Positions 17,280 to 26,949 of a stretch of DNA of 64,000 nucleotides are shown piece by piece. Origin of the DNA: Bacteroidota bacterium (GTDB lineage Bacteria > Bacteroidota > Bacteroidia > Flavobacteriales_D > Crocinitomicaceae). A program made the translations under genes and the position numbers. The DNA is taken from positions 1 through 64,000 of the forward strand of contig JAJRQQ010000028.1 of NCBI GenBank assembly GCA_024280155.1, in the 5' to 3' direction. The notes below the pieces were generated by a model. That model worked only from the letters and a program-made list of their open reading frames with translations, was not told the origin of the DNA and did no database searches. Each line of letters opens with the position of its first letter. Within the stretch, counting starts at the first letter, position 1.

Positions 17280-18275
17280 ATGTTAAAAGTTGGAGTTTGA
17301 GGTGCAGGACATTTAGGCAAAATACACATTCGTTTGTTACTGGAATTGAAAGAGAAATTTGAATTTATTGGGTTTTATGATCCGAGTGATGAGAATGCTA
17401 AAGTTGCGATAGATACATTTGGAATTAAGCGTTTTGATTCTATTTCTTCTTTGCTGGATGAGGTAGATTGTATTGATATTGTTACTCCAACACTCTCTCA
17501 TTATGACTGTGCTTCACAAGCTTTGCGAAAAAGTAAACATGTTTTTATTGAGAAACCGGTTACAGAAACGGTTGAAGAGGCAAAAATTCTCATTAATTTA
17601 GCACATGAAGCTGGTGTAAAAGTGCAAGTAGGGCATGTTGAACGATTTAATCCTGCTTTTCAAGCGGCTGTTCCTTACATTCAAAATCCTATGTTCATTG
17701 AAACGCATCGATTGGCACAGTTCAATCCTCGTGGTTGTGATGTTCCTGTAGTTTTGGATTTAATGATTCATGATTTAGATGCTATTTTAAGTGTCGTGAA
17801 ATCGGGAGTGAAAAGGATATCTGCTTCGGGAGTTGCTGTTGTTAGTGATACCCCGGATATCGCAAATGCAAGAATTGAATTTGACAATGGTTGCGTTGCG
17901 AATTTAACAGCCTCTCGAATTTCAATGAAAAATATGCGTAAATCTCGATTCTTTCAAAAAGATGCATACATCAGTGTCGATTTCTTAGAGAAAGAATTGG
18001 AAGTTGTGAGAATGGAAAATATTGACGGTGAACCGAATCCTTTTGATGTTGTTTTTGACATGGGAGAAGGGAAGCCTGTAAAGAAAGTTCTTTTTGATAA
18101 ACCTGATATTGAAGATGTTAATGCGATTAAAGAAGAATTGTCCACCTTTGCAGATGCAATCAATAATGATACGACGCCAATTGTTTCGATTGAGGATGGC
18201 TACAATGCGTTAGACGTTGCTCAGAAAATTGTCGATAAATTAAAGTCTGCTTCTACTCAAGTTTTAAATACTTAA
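17280..18275 (+). pseudogene. Gfo/Idh/MocA-family oxidoreductase with in-frame TGA at codon 7
   Basis: From ATG at 17280 the frame reads MLKVGV, TGA (17298-17300), GAGHLGKIH. The stop falls inside the NAD(P)-binding glycine motif GVxGAGHLG, so the full 331-residue gene is interrupted by one codon. Downstream the frame is intact: KPVTETVEEA (the EKP motif lysine), the active-site region VGHVERFNPAF and LMIHDLDAI. The family reduces or oxidises sugars or related carbonyls with NAD(P). A TTA or TGG to TGA change, or a read error, would explain it; TTG at 17334 would give a protein lacking the glycine motif. It precedes the lipoprotein and sugar transferase genes. Confidence 0.8.
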
Positions 18276-18322
18276 CATAATATAGACGTAATATTTACGT
18301 TCTTGAGTTAACTACATTAATT

Positions 18323-19231
18323 ATGAATATTTTAACTAAATTCAATACAAGTAAGATTCTTCTTTTATTTGGACTTACTTTTATTTTAAGTTCTTGTGTG
18401 AAAAATAACGAGGACCCTTCTTGGATTGAGATTTCAGAATGGCAATTAATTAAAAATCCAAACGAACAATATCCTTCAGGTGTATTGACTTCTAACTTGA
18501 CTGAAGCATGGGTGTATGTCAATAGTAAAATTATTGGGGTTTTTGAATTGCCTTGTAAAATACCCGTTTTAGAAAGTGGCTTGGTTGAAGTAAGAGTTTA
18601 TCCAGCGATATTGAATAATGGTATTTCTGCAACAAAGAAAATATATCCATTTATGGAGCCGGTTATAATCAGTGCAAATTTAATTCAAAATGAAGTCTTT
18701 CACATAGATCCAGTTACGCAATATTATGAAACGACAAAGTTTACTTTTGAAAATTTTGAAGATCCTACGATAAAATTAGAAGATGGTCCAACTTCCCCAG
18801 CTAATCTGCAAGTTGTGAGCGATGCAAATATTCTTGATCCAGTAATCAATGGAACTAAATTTTGTAAAATTGTTTTAAGTTCGTCAGCCGATCGATGGAT
18901 AGCATCTACGACTTTTAACAATGGTGCTTTGAATATGCCTTTACCGAAAGGGAAAGAGGTGTATCTAGAAATTGATTATTACAATACGAATCGTTTTACA
19001 AGTGGACTGCTAGGAATTGGTGTAAATGGAATCTCGGACAACCCTAATGTACAGATGAATCCTCAAAACCCTAATTCTGTGAAGTGGAAAAAAATATACA
19101 TCGAATTAAGAGAGGTTGTGTCTGGAATGACTTCTGCTGATTACTATGAGTTTTCTTTTCAAGCACTCATTGATGATGGAGAGTCCGATGGGATTATTTG
19201 TATTGACAATATAAAAGCGGTTTATTTCTAA
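18323..19231 (+). CDS. Lipoprotein with C-terminal jelly-roll-like domain
   Basis: The 302-residue protein has a lipoprotein signal (ILLLFGLTFILSSCVKN). Residues 40-120 look like a small beta domain (AWVYVNSKIIGVFELPCKI). The C-terminal half has the strand pattern of carbohydrate-binding jelly rolls, ending GIICIDNIKAVYF. It is predicted to be anchored to the outer membrane. Its stop (TAA) abuts the ATG of the polyprenyl sugar transferase, so the two are co-translated and a role in surface polysaccharide is plausible. The family is not identified. Confidence 0.75.
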   Translation: MNILTKFNTSKILLLFGLTFILSSCVKNNEDPSWIEISEWQLIKNPNEQYPSGVLTSNLTEAWVYVNSKIIGVFELPCKIPVLESGLVEVRVYPAILNNGISATKKIYPFMEPVIISANLIQNEVFHIDPVTQYYETTKFTFENFEDPTIKLEDGPTSPANLQVVSDANILDPVINGTKFCKIVLSSSADRWIASTTFNNGALNMPLPKGKEVYLEIDYYNTNRFTSGLLGIGVNGISDNPNVQMNPQNPNSVKWKKIYIELREVVSGMTSADYYEFSFQALIDDGESDGIICIDNIKAVYF

Positions 19232-20626
19232 ATGAATTCTCGGTTTCTAACTTTCTTGATTGTTATGATGGATTGGGTTTTCTCGATTATTTCGTGGGGA
19301 ACTTTTTATTATTTCCGGAAAACAGTTATTGAAGAGGAAGCTTTTAATGTGAACGAGTCTTTTTATTATGGAATAGCAATAATTCCCATCTTCTGGCTTT
19401 TGATTTATTTACTTCAAGGAACTTATCAAGATGTACGAAGATTGCATCGAATGAAAATAATTAATCTGACTTTCGTTGGGACTGTAATTGGATCATTTTT
19501 TATATTCTTTTTGTTCTTACTGGATGACGAAATTAATGGTTATCAACAGTATTACACTTCTCTTTTGCTACTGTTTTCAATTCATTTCTTTGCCACTATT
19601 TTTCCTCGATTTATTCTAGTGTCTTATATTGTAGGTAGAATTCACAGAAGAGAGGTTGGGTTTAAGACTTTAGTGATTGGTGGGAGTGAAAAAGCGGTAG
19701 ATATTGTCAAAGAGATTAATGATTTACCCAAAGGAACTGGACATGATTTTGTTGGTTTCATTAATATTAATGGTGTCGATAAATTACTTGAAGGAGAATT
19801 GGAATACTTGGGGCATTTCGATAATATTGAGCAGATACTACGCGAATACAAAATTGAACAAGTGATTATTGCACTTGAAAGTACAGAACACGATAAAATT
19901 AAGCGAATCATAGCTCGACTCTCTGGTGGTGATTTGAGAATTAAAGTTTTGCCAGATATGTACGATATTCTTTCTGGTTCGGTAGAGTTGTCAAACATTT
20001 TTGGGACTATTCTAATCGATGTAAACTCGAAAGTAATGTCAATGTGGCAAGTTACTGTAAAACGAACAATTGATATTGTAGTTTCGATTGTTTCTTTGGT
20101 TTTACTTATCCCTGTTTTTATTGTATTGGCAATAATGGTTCGGATTTCTTCTCCCGGTCCTGTTTTCTTTCTTCAAGATAGAATTGGGAAGAATGGACGA
20201 GTGTTTAAAATAATTAAATTTAGAACAATGTTTGTTGGTTCAGAGAAAAATGGTCCACAATTATCTTCTTCCAATGATCCGAGAATTACAAAATTAGGCT
20301 TGTTCATGCGTAAAACTCGTTTGGATGAATTTCCTCAGTTTTTTAATGTGTTGAAAGGGGATATGTCACTGGTGGGACCACGACCAGAACGACAGTTTTA
20401 CATTGATAAAATTGCAGCCATAGAACCTCAGTTTTTAGAATTAACAAAAGTTCGTCCCGGAATTACTTCTTGGGGTCAGGTGAAATATGGTTATGCCGAG
20501 AATGTTGAACAGATGCTCGATAGAATGAAGTTTGATCTACTGTATTTAAAAAATAGAACACTATCGTTGGATTTTAAAATTATGCTTTATACGGTAGCAA
20601 TCATTTTTAAAGGGTCCGGAAAATAA
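19232..20626 (+). CDS. Polyprenyl-phosphate sugar-1-phosphate transferase for exopolysaccharide
   Basis: The 464-residue protein has four N-terminal membrane helices, a cytoplasmic Rossmann-like region (TLVIGGSEKAVDIV), a fifth hydrophobic segment near 280, and a C-terminal bacterial sugar transferase domain: SSPGPVFFLQDRIGKNG, FKIIKFRTM, DEFPQFFNVLKGDMSLVGPR. Enzymes of this WcaJ/WbaP type load the first sugar phosphate onto undecaprenyl phosphate to start repeat-unit assembly. It follows the lipoprotein with no gap. Confidence 0.9.
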   Translation: MNSRFLTFLIVMMDWVFSIISWGTFYYFRKTVIEEEAFNVNESFYYGIAIIPIFWLLIYLLQGTYQDVRRLHRMKIINLTFVGTVIGSFFIFFLFLLDDEINGYQQYYTSLLLLFSIHFFATIFPRFILVSYIVGRIHRREVGFKTLVIGGSEKAVDIVKEINDLPKGTGHDFVGFININGVDKLLEGELEYLGHFDNIEQILREYKIEQVIIALESTEHDKIKRIIARLSGGDLRIKVLPDMYDILSGSVELSNIFGTILIDVNSKVMSMWQVTVKRTIDIVVSIVSLVLLIPVFIVLAIMVRISSPGPVFFLQDRIGKNGRVFKIIKFRTMFVGSEKNGPQLSSSNDPRITKLGLFMRKTRLDEFPQFFNVLKGDMSLVGPRPERQFYIDKIAAIEPQFLELTKVRPGITSWGQVKYGYAENVEQMLDRMKFDLLYLKNRTLSLDFKIMLYTVAIIFKGSGK

Positions 20627-20659
20627 TCCGTTTTATTTCACAAGAAAGAGTCACTGATT

Positions 20660-21940
20660 TTATTCTACAATCAATATGTAATTGTTCTTTTTACCTTTTC
20701 CCAATAATACATATTTATCATTAATCAAAACATCTTCAGTGATGATAAATTGATCACTTACTTTTGATTTATTCACCGAAATCGCATTTCCTTTCAATTC
20801 TCTTCGTGCTTCTCCGTTCGATTTTAAAAATCCTGTTTTTGCAGAAAGAGCATCGATGATTCCCAAACCATTTTTCACATCTTCACGAGAAACAGTTGCT
20901 TGAGCCACACCGCTAAAAATAGCAAAGAAATCTTTCTCTGACAATGCTTTTAAATCATCAGCAGTAGATTTTCCAAAGAGAATTTTAGTTGCAGCAATGG
21001 CAATTTTTAAAGCGTCTTCACCGTGAGTACGTACAGTGATGTCTTCTGCAACTGCTTTTTGAAGAAGTCTTAAATGAGGTGATTCTTTGTGTTCTGAAAC
21101 AATCGCATCAATCTCTTCTTTCGATTTTAATGTAAAAATTTTGATGTAATTCTCCGCATCAGCATCACTCGCATTAAACCAATATTGATAGAATTCAAAA
21201 GGAGATGTTTTTTCTGGATCCAACCAAACACTTCCTCCAGCTGTTTTTCCAAATTTTGTTCCGTCTGCTTTTCGAATTAGAGGAGTAGTAACAGCATAAG
21301 CTTCACCGCCGCCTTTTCTACGAATTAATTCTGTACCAGTAACAATATTCCCCCATTGGTCAGAACCACCAAGTTGGAGAATACAATCTTTATTTTTGTT
21401 CAAATAATAGAAATCGTAACCTTGAACCAGTTGATATGAGAATTCAGTAAATGACATTCCTGTTTCAAGACGAGATTTTACCGAATCTTTCGCCAACATG
21501 TAGTTTACCGAAATATGCTTTCCAATGTCACGAATAAAATCTAAGAAGTTAAAATCTTTGAACCAATCATAATTATTGACCATTTCAGCCGAATTTCCAC
21601 CACAATCAAAATCCAAGAAACGTTCCAGTTGTTTTTTTACGCAAGCAACATTATGGTTCAGTGTTTCTGCGTCCAAAAGATTTCTTTCTTGCGATTTTCC
21701 AGAAGGATCACCAACCATCCCTGTAGCACCACCAATTAAAGCGAATGGTTTATGTCCAGCTCGTTGAAAATGAGTCAATGTCATAATCTGAACCAAATGT
21801 CCAATGTGTAATGAATCTGCGGTTGGGTCAAAACCGATGTATCCTGCTGAGACTTTCTTCATTAAAGCTTCTTCTGTTCCAGGCATCATATCGTGGACCA
21901 TTCCTCTCCACTGTAATTCTTTGATAAAATTTTCAGGCAT
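20660..21940 (-). CDS. tyrS: Tyrosyl-tRNA synthetase
   Basis: The 426-residue class I synthetase has the HIGH motif (DSLHIGHLVQ, about 42-51), the tyrosine pocket segment YQLVQGYDFYYL, GGSDQWGNIVTG, and the KMSKS-equivalent KFGKTAGG near 231. A C-terminal S4-like RNA-binding domain ends the protein. It charges tRNA-Tyr in the cytoplasm. The start lies 3 bp after the stop of gldA. Confidence 0.95.
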   Translation of the reverse strand: MPENFIKELQWRGMVHDMMPGTEEALMKKVSAGYIGFDPTADSLHIGHLVQIMTLTHFQRAGHKPFALIGGATGMVGDPSGKSQERNLLDAETLNHNVACVKKQLERFLDFDCGGNSAEMVNNYDWFKDFNFLDFIRDIGKHISVNYMLAKDSVKSRLETGMSFTEFSYQLVQGYDFYYLNKNKDCILQLGGSDQWGNIVTGTELIRRKGGGEAYAVTTPLIRKADGTKFGKTAGGSVWLDPEKTSPFEFYQYWFNASDADAENYIKIFTLKSKEEIDAIVSEHKESPHLRLLQKAVAEDITVRTHGEDALKIAIAATKILFGKSTADDLKALSEKDFFAIFSGVAQATVSREDVKNGLGIIDALSAKTGFLKSNGEARRELKGNAISVNKSKVSDQFIITEDVLINDKYVLLGKGKKNNYILIVE

Positions 21941-21943
21941 ATC

Positions 21944-22846
21944 TTAACTTTTCGTCAGATTTTTAAATACTTCTTCGAGAGATTTCTCTTCTTTTCTTAA
22001 TGTCAATGTCAACAAATGATTTTCTTGAGCAAATTGAGCAATTGTTTTTCTTAAATCAGTTGATTCTTTCGATTCCAATAACCAGCCCCCGTGAACTTTT
22101 TCTACTTTACTAACTGATTGGATTTTATTCAATTGATTTTTAGAGACTTCTCCTTCAAATTCAACATAAATCGTTTGAATCGTAGAATCAATTCCAATTG
22201 TACTCGCCTTATCATCAGCAACAATTTCTCCTTTGTTGATGATGACAACTCTGTCACATATCGCTTCAACTTCCTGCATAATATGTGTAGAAAGCATCAC
22301 TGTTTTTTCTTTACCAATCGTTTTGATAAGTTCACGTATTTCAACCAGTTGATTAGGGTCTAACCCAGATGTTGGCTCATCTAGAATAAGAACTTCTGGG
22401 TCATGAATAATGGCTTGTGCTAAACCAACACGTTGACGGTAACCTTTCGAAAGTGCACCAATTTTTTTATTTTGTTCAACCTCTAATCCAATGCGCTTCA
22501 CCATATCAGAAACATGGTCTTTTACATCTGCAATTTTATAGATTTTACCAACAAACTCCAAATACTCTTTCACATACATGTCTAGGTAGAGAGGGTTGTG
22601 TTCGGGTAGGTAACCGATGATTTGTCGTGTATCTAGAGAGTCTAAAGTTACGGGCATTCCACAAACAGAAACTTCTCCTGATGATGCGGAAATGTAACCC
22701 GTAATAACTTTCATTGTCGTAGATTTTCCCGCGCCGTTTGGCCCTAAAAAACCAACAATTTCACCACTATTTACTTTGAAAGAAATATCTTTCACTGCAG
22801 CTTGTTCTCCGTAATACTTAAATAGATTCTTAACCTCTATCGACAT
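21944..22846 (-). CDS. gldA: ABC transporter ATP-binding protein, gliding motility GldA type
   Basis: The 300-residue ATPase has Walker A GPNGAGKST (about 35-43), the signature LSKGYRQRVGLAQ, Walker B VLILDEPTSGLD and the switch histidine in LSTHIMQE. Its N terminus (MSIEVKNLFKYYG) and YLPEHNPLYLDMYVKEYL closely match GldA, which with GldF and GldG forms an ABC transporter needed for gliding in Flavobacterium. No gldF or gldG is next to it; tyrS follows after 3 bp. Confidence 0.85.
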   Translation of the reverse strand: MSIEVKNLFKYYGEQAAVKDISFKVNSGEIVGFLGPNGAGKSTTMKVITGYISASSGEVSVCGMPVTLDSLDTRQIIGYLPEHNPLYLDMYVKEYLEFVGKIYKIADVKDHVSDMVKRIGLEVEQNKKIGALSKGYRQRVGLAQAIIHDPEVLILDEPTSGLDPNQLVEIRELIKTIGKEKTVMLSTHIMQEVEAICDRVVIINKGEIVADDKASTIGIDSTIQTIYVEFEGEVSKNQLNKIQSVSKVEKVHGGWLLESKESTDLRKTIAQFAQENHLLTLTLRKEEKSLEEVFKNLTKS

Positions 22847-22944
22847 TTTTAAAATTTTAGGCGAATTTAATGAAAAAAGAGGAATTAAAAATGAAGAATA
22901 GATGAAAGTTCAATTCTTCTCATGAGTAATTCCCAATTTCTAAT

Positions 22945-22952
22945 TATCTTTA
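22945..22952 (+). promoter_or_regulatory. -7 promoter box (TATCTTTA) for rsgA
   Basis: It matches TAnnTTTG at seven of eight positions and ends 5 bp before the ATG at 22958, inside the longer frame opening at 22922. This favours the shorter start. Confidence 0.45.
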
Positions 22953-22957
22953 CACCA

Positions 22958-23908
22958 ATGCAAGAAAAAGGTGTCGTATTAAAATCAACAGGTAAATGGT
23001 ACATTGTTGAATTAGAAAATGGTTCAATAGTGAATTGTAGAATTCGCGGTAAAATGCGTTTAGAAGGAATAAAATCAACCAATCCAATTTCGGTAGGAGA
23101 TGTTGTTTTTCTCAATGATACTATCGACGAAGAAGGAAAGCGGACGATTGAAGATTTTGCACCTCGTCGGAATTACATTGTTCGTAAATCAACCAATTTA
23201 AGCAAGCAAAAACAAATTCTTGCTGCAAATATTGACCGAGCGTATCTTTTGGTAACCATTCATTCTCCAGTTACACACATTGCTTTTATTGATCGATTTT
23301 TAGTGTCGGCAGAATCATTTCGCATTCCAACGACGCTATTATTCAATAAAATTGACCAATATTCTCCAGAAGAGCTCGAATATGTAGATGCATTAATTGA
23401 TATGTACGAAAGAATAGGTTATCCCGGGTTTAAAATTTCAGCAACAAACAAAGAGAATATTGCATTTTTAAAAGATGAAATTAAAGGGAAACAAGTCATG
23501 ATTTCTGGACACAGTGGTGTTGGGAAAAGTACGTTGGTGAATGCTTTAGATGCAAACATGGACATTAAGACGAATGCCATCTCTGATGCCCACAGTCAAG
23601 GAAAACACACAACAACTTTTGCAGAAATGCACAAGCTACAAACAGGTGGTTACATCATTGACACACCCGGTATTCGTGCATTTGGAATTGTTGATTTAGA
23701 TAAAGCGGTTTTGTCTCATTATTTTCCCGAAATGCGTGCATTAATGAGTGAGTGTAAATTCAATAATTGTTTACACATGAACGAACCAAAATGTGCAGTG
23801 AAAGATGCGGTTGAGAATTTTATCATTGATGAGAGTCGTTATCAAACTTATATTCAACTCATGGAAGAGGATGAGAATGACATTCATCGAAAAAATGATC
23901 ACGCATGA
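22958..23908 (+). CDS. rsgA: Ribosome small subunit-dependent GTPase A
   Basis: The protein is about 316 residues from MQEKGVVLKSTGKWY. It has an N-terminal OB fold, a circularly permuted GTPase with LLFNKID (G4) before GHSGVGKST (G1), then DTPGIRAFG (G3), and a zinc finger CKFNNCLHMNEPKC. RsgA helps 30S maturation. The frame is open from ATG 22922, but family alignment and the promoter box support 22958. It overlaps dtd by 4 bp. Confidence 0.95.
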   Translation: MQEKGVVLKSTGKWYIVELENGSIVNCRIRGKMRLEGIKSTNPISVGDVVFLNDTIDEEGKRTIEDFAPRRNYIVRKSTNLSKQKQILAANIDRAYLLVTIHSPVTHIAFIDRFLVSAESFRIPTTLLFNKIDQYSPEELEYVDALIDMYERIGYPGFKISATNKENIAFLKDEIKGKQVMISGHSGVGKSTLVNALDANMDIKTNAISDAHSQGKHTTTFAEMHKLQTGGYIIDTPGIRAFGIVDLDKAVLSHYFPEMRALMSECKFNNCLHMNEPKCAVKDAVENFIIDESRYQTYIQLMEEDENDIHRKNDHA

Positions 23909-24357
23909 GAATTGTTTTGCAACGTGTGAGCGAGTCTTCAGTGAAAATTAATGATGAAGTTGTAGGCACTATCAATCAAGGTTTATTGATTTTATTGGGG
24001 ATAGAACATGAGGATAATGAATCAGATGCAAATTGGTTGGTGAAAAAAATCATTGGAATGCGAATTTTTAGCGATGAGAATGGGAAAATGAATCTTTCTA
24101 TTGAAGAGGTTAACGGAGAATTTCTAGTTGTCAGTCAATTTACACTACACGCATCTACAAAGAAAGGCAATCGACCAAGCTATATTAAAGCAGCACGACC
24201 GGAACAAGCTATCCCTTTGTATGAATATTTTCTTGAGAATTTGAAATATGAATCGAATTTAAACGTTCAATCAGGTAAGTTTGGTGCAGACATGAAAGTA
24301 ACTCTCATTAACGACGGACCTGTAACTATTCTAATCGATTCAAAAAACAGAAATTAA
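23905..24357 (+). CDS. dtd: D-aminoacyl-tRNA deacylase
   Basis: The 150-residue protein has the family motifs SQFTLHASTKKGNRPS and NDGPVTILID. It removes D-amino acids (classically D-Tyr) from tRNA in the cytoplasm. Length is standard. It starts inside the rsgA stop (ATGA overlap), and an outer-membrane protein gene begins one base after its stop. Confidence 0.95.
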   Translation: MRIVLQRVSESSVKINDEVVGTINQGLLILLGIEHEDNESDANWLVKKIIGMRIFSDENGKMNLSIEEVNGEFLVVSQFTLHASTKKGNRPSYIKAARPEQAIPLYEYFLENLKYESNLNVQSGKFGADMKVTLINDGPVTILIDSKNRN

Positions 24358-24358
24358 G

Positions 24359-25150
24359 ATGAAGAAAATAACCCTATTTTTATTATTAACAATTACTGTT
24401 CAGTTTTCATTTGCCCAAACGATTAATACAGAATCTCCATCGTTCTCGGCAGGAGGGATGACGTTGCAAAAAAACATTTTCCAAATGGAAACGAACTTTG
24501 GTGTGAATTTCTATATTCCTTTCGACGGTAGTAATCAAAGTTATCTTTTACCGACAACTTTATTGCGTTATGGTATTACAGACAGAATAGAAATTCGTGC
24601 AAATCCTACAATGATTTCTTACAATGATGTATATTCGTTAACAAGTTTTTTAGTAGGAGCAAAATTCAATTTAATCGGTCAGAAAGAAGAAAAAATACAA
24701 CTATCTGTTATTGCTAATTATGGATTTCCAATGACGAGGAGTAGTATTCATTTTGAGGCAAATACTATTCTAACGTTTAATTATGATTTTGCGAAAAAGC
24801 ATTCTTTGGGAGCCAATTTAGGATATCATTTTCAGGATTTACGTTCAGTGACAACCAAAACGTATTCCAATGATTTTTTTGCAACGCTAATTTACAACTA
24901 CCAAATTTTTGAAAATTTAAGTTGTTTTATCGAAGGGAAATGGAATGCAGACCTAAGGTATTACACTCCGAATTTCGCAAATATACCACCATCAAATAAT
25001 ACATCCCACAACTATTACTGGGACGCAGGACTTTTATTCAAAATCAATAACAAAATTCAAATTGATTATGTGTATGGGATGGATTTTGACAATTCAACGA
25101 GGTTTCATATGTTAGGACTTCATTTTATGTTAGATTTTAATAAGAAATAA
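24359..25150 (+). CDS. Outer-membrane beta-barrel protein, putative transporter
   Basis: The 263-residue protein has a signal peptide (MKKITLFLLLTITVQFSFAQ) and alternating hydrophobic strands typical of a 12-or-so-stranded barrel. The segments NTESPSFSAGGMTLQKN, YGITDRIEIRANPT and YGFPMTRSS resemble the 'transporter/phenol meta-pathway' barrel family common in Bacteroidota. The substrate is unknown. It lies between dtd and the MazG-like gene with gaps of 1 and 2 bp. Confidence 0.75.
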   Translation: MKKITLFLLLTITVQFSFAQTINTESPSFSAGGMTLQKNIFQMETNFGVNFYIPFDGSNQSYLLPTTLLRYGITDRIEIRANPTMISYNDVYSLTSFLVGAKFNLIGQKEEKIQLSVIANYGFPMTRSSIHFEANTILTFNYDFAKKHSLGANLGYHFQDLRSVTTKTYSNDFFATLIYNYQIFENLSCFIEGKWNADLRYYTPNFANIPPSNNTSHNYYWDAGLLFKINNKIQIDYVYGMDFDNSTRFHMLGLHFMLDFNKK

Positions 25151-25152
25151 TA

Positions 25153-25482
25153 ATGACTATCATAGAATTACAAAATAAAGTAGATGATTGGATCAAAGAA
25201 TACGGAGTTCGTTACTTTGATGAGATGACCAATACTGCAATGTTGATGGAAGAAGTGGGAGAAGTTGCTCGAATTATGGCGCGTCGTTATGGAGAGCAAA
25301 GTGAAAAAGAAAGTGATAAAAATAAAGACCTTGGAGAAGAATTAGCAGACGTTCTGTTTGTTCTAACATGTCTCGCCAATCAAACCGGTATTAATTTAGA
25401 AGATGCCATTGAAAAGAACTTCGCAAAGAAAACAAAACGCGATGCAACAAGACACTTAGAAAACAAAAAGCTACAAAAATAA
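25153..25482 (+). CDS. MazG-like nucleotide pyrophosphohydrolase
   Basis: The 109-residue all-helical protein has the paired metal-binding motifs EEVGEVARI and EELADVLFVL, the EExxE...ExxD arrangement of the MazG/all-alpha NTP pyrophosphatase family. These enzymes hydrolyse (d)NTPs to monophosphates and clean the nucleotide pool. It is a single-domain form and ends the rsgA operon. Confidence 0.85.
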   Translation: MTIIELQNKVDDWIKEYGVRYFDEMTNTAMLMEEVGEVARIMARRYGEQSEKESDKNKDLGEELADVLFVLTCLANQTGINLEDAIEKNFAKKTKRDATRHLENKKLQK

Positions 25483-25550
25483 TTCAATTCAATTTTCTGG
25501 CATAATAAATGAATGTTTCCTGACGTTCTAAATCTCTAATCCCCCACTCC

Positions 25551-26729
25551 ATGAAATTGTTTTCCATACTTGTTTCTTTATCTATTTCTTTGTCCTCCCA
25601 AGCACAATTCAAATCCGGATTCAATGCTACGGAAGCAAAAGATATGATTCAAATTTGCAACAGTTTTTTGTATCTTGAATTATATGGTTCTGACCGTGAA
25701 ATTCTTCCCAAAGGATATCAAAAAGTTTATACTTCCCCCGTTTTAGGAATGGATAATCGTTTTCAAATTTACACCAAAGGAAAAATTGGGGTAATTCATT
25801 TTCGAGGTTCTACCGATAAGAAACAAAGTTGGATGGAGAACATTCATTCTACTATTATTCCTGCGATTGGAAAGATAGAAATCAAAGGGAAGGATTTTAA
25901 CTATAAATTGGCAAAAGATACCATAGCGGGCGTACATGCAGGTTATTCGTTAGGAATGGCGTACCTCCACGAAGAATTATTGCATCAAATTAAGTTACTC
26001 AACCATAAAGGAATCTTTAATATTTATCTTACTGGACACAGCCAAGGTGGTTCATTAGCAATATTAACGCGAGCTTATTTAGGGTATTTACCTCATCATA
26101 AATTGAATAAAAAAAATCAATTTAAAGTTTATGTCTTTGCTCAACCTATGGTTGGGAATATAGAATTTGTGAATGAATACAATCGTTTGTATTCAGATAA
26201 AGGGATGAGTTATTCTCTGCTCAATAAAGAAGATATTGTTCCAACCATGCCTGTTTCATTTAACGATACCACTTTTTGGAAATCTCATTTAGGGAAAGTT
26301 TTATCGAAGGAAGAAAAATTAGATAAATCTGTCATGTTCAAGGAGGGAATGACCATACTTTTTCAAAAAAAACTTCAAAGAATTAATGAGAAATTTGGAA
26401 GGTCTGTCGAAAAACAAATTGAAAAAGAATTGGGGGAAATTACGATGCCTAATCCCAAAAAGGAAATCAATTATGCTCAAATTGGCAATGTGAAGTGGAT
26501 TCCTGCTCCAGAATACCCTCTTGAATTGAAAGATTCTACTATTCTGACTAATGAAGAATTTCTAGCAACGCATCCTCGTGATGAAAACGGAGTGTTTTTA
26601 GACAAACGAGTTTACAAGAAAACAACGATTGCGCAAAACCATAAATCATATAATTATTATACAGCCATACTCAAAGTTTATTTTCCTGATGAATATGAGA
26701 GGGTAGAACCGAAATTATTTGGTTTGTAA
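25551..26729 (+). CDS. Secreted class 3 lipase-like hydrolase
   Basis: The 392-residue protein has a signal peptide (MKLFSILVSLSISLSSQAQ). The nucleophile elbow GHSQGGSLA (about 165) and the preceding HFRGSTDKKQSW match the fungal lipase-like (class 3) alpha/beta hydrolase fold; the acid is probably the Asp of NKEDIVPT. The C-terminal 100 residues are charged and not part of the core fold. It would act in the periplasm or outside the cell, on an ester not identifiable here. Confidence 0.8.
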   Translation: MKLFSILVSLSISLSSQAQFKSGFNATEAKDMIQICNSFLYLELYGSDREILPKGYQKVYTSPVLGMDNRFQIYTKGKIGVIHFRGSTDKKQSWMENIHSTIIPAIGKIEIKGKDFNYKLAKDTIAGVHAGYSLGMAYLHEELLHQIKLLNHKGIFNIYLTGHSQGGSLAILTRAYLGYLPHHKLNKKNQFKVYVFAQPMVGNIEFVNEYNRLYSDKGMSYSLLNKEDIVPTMPVSFNDTTFWKSHLGKVLSKEEKLDKSVMFKEGMTILFQKKLQRINEKFGRSVEKQIEKELGEITMPNPKKEINYAQIGNVKWIPAPEYPLELKDSTILTNEEFLATHPRDENGVFLDKRVYKKTTIAQNHKSYNYYTAILKVYFPDEYERVEPKLFGL

Positions 26730-26894
26730 ATTCAAAAAAACATTGAAAATCTAGATTTATCAACTAATTAAGTTAAGTATAATGTGTTCAACAAAAGTAT
26801 TACAAAATAATGTTGAACGTATTTTTAATGATAATACTGCTCAAGGATTTGAGATCATTTCGGTTTCAATTTAAACAATTCGATAAAGTAACAT

Positions 26895-26923
26895 AAAAAA
26901 GTTCTTTATTTGAGAACTTTTTT
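26895..26923 (+). promoter_or_regulatory. Inverted repeat upstream of higBA, operator or terminator
   Basis: An 11-bp inverted repeat (26895-26905 with 26913-26923, core AAGTTCT/AGAACTT) overlaps the promoter region of the toxin-antitoxin pair. HigA-type antitoxins usually bind such a palindrome to repress their own operon. The A and T flanks also fit a bidirectional terminator. Confidence 0.5.
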
Positions 26924-26925
26924 TG

Positions 26926-26933
26926 TATCTTTG
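26926..26933 (+). promoter_or_regulatory. -7 promoter box (TATCTTTG) for higBA
   Basis: Exact TAnnTTTG match, 16 bp before the ATG at 26950 and directly after the inverted repeat. Confidence 0.6.
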
Positions 26934-26949
26934 CAATAGAAAGAAAAAT

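Noticed and set aside
17298-17300. TGA read as tryptophan or selenocysteine
   Set aside because: TGG is used for Trp throughout and TGA ends other genes. No selenocysteine insertion structure is evident, and the position is not a redox site.
26782-26874. 30-codon frame (MCSTKVLQNNVERIFNDNTA...) between the lipase and higB
   Set aside because: It has no homology I recognise and no promoter box of its own. It may be a remnant, but the evidence is too thin to list as a gene.
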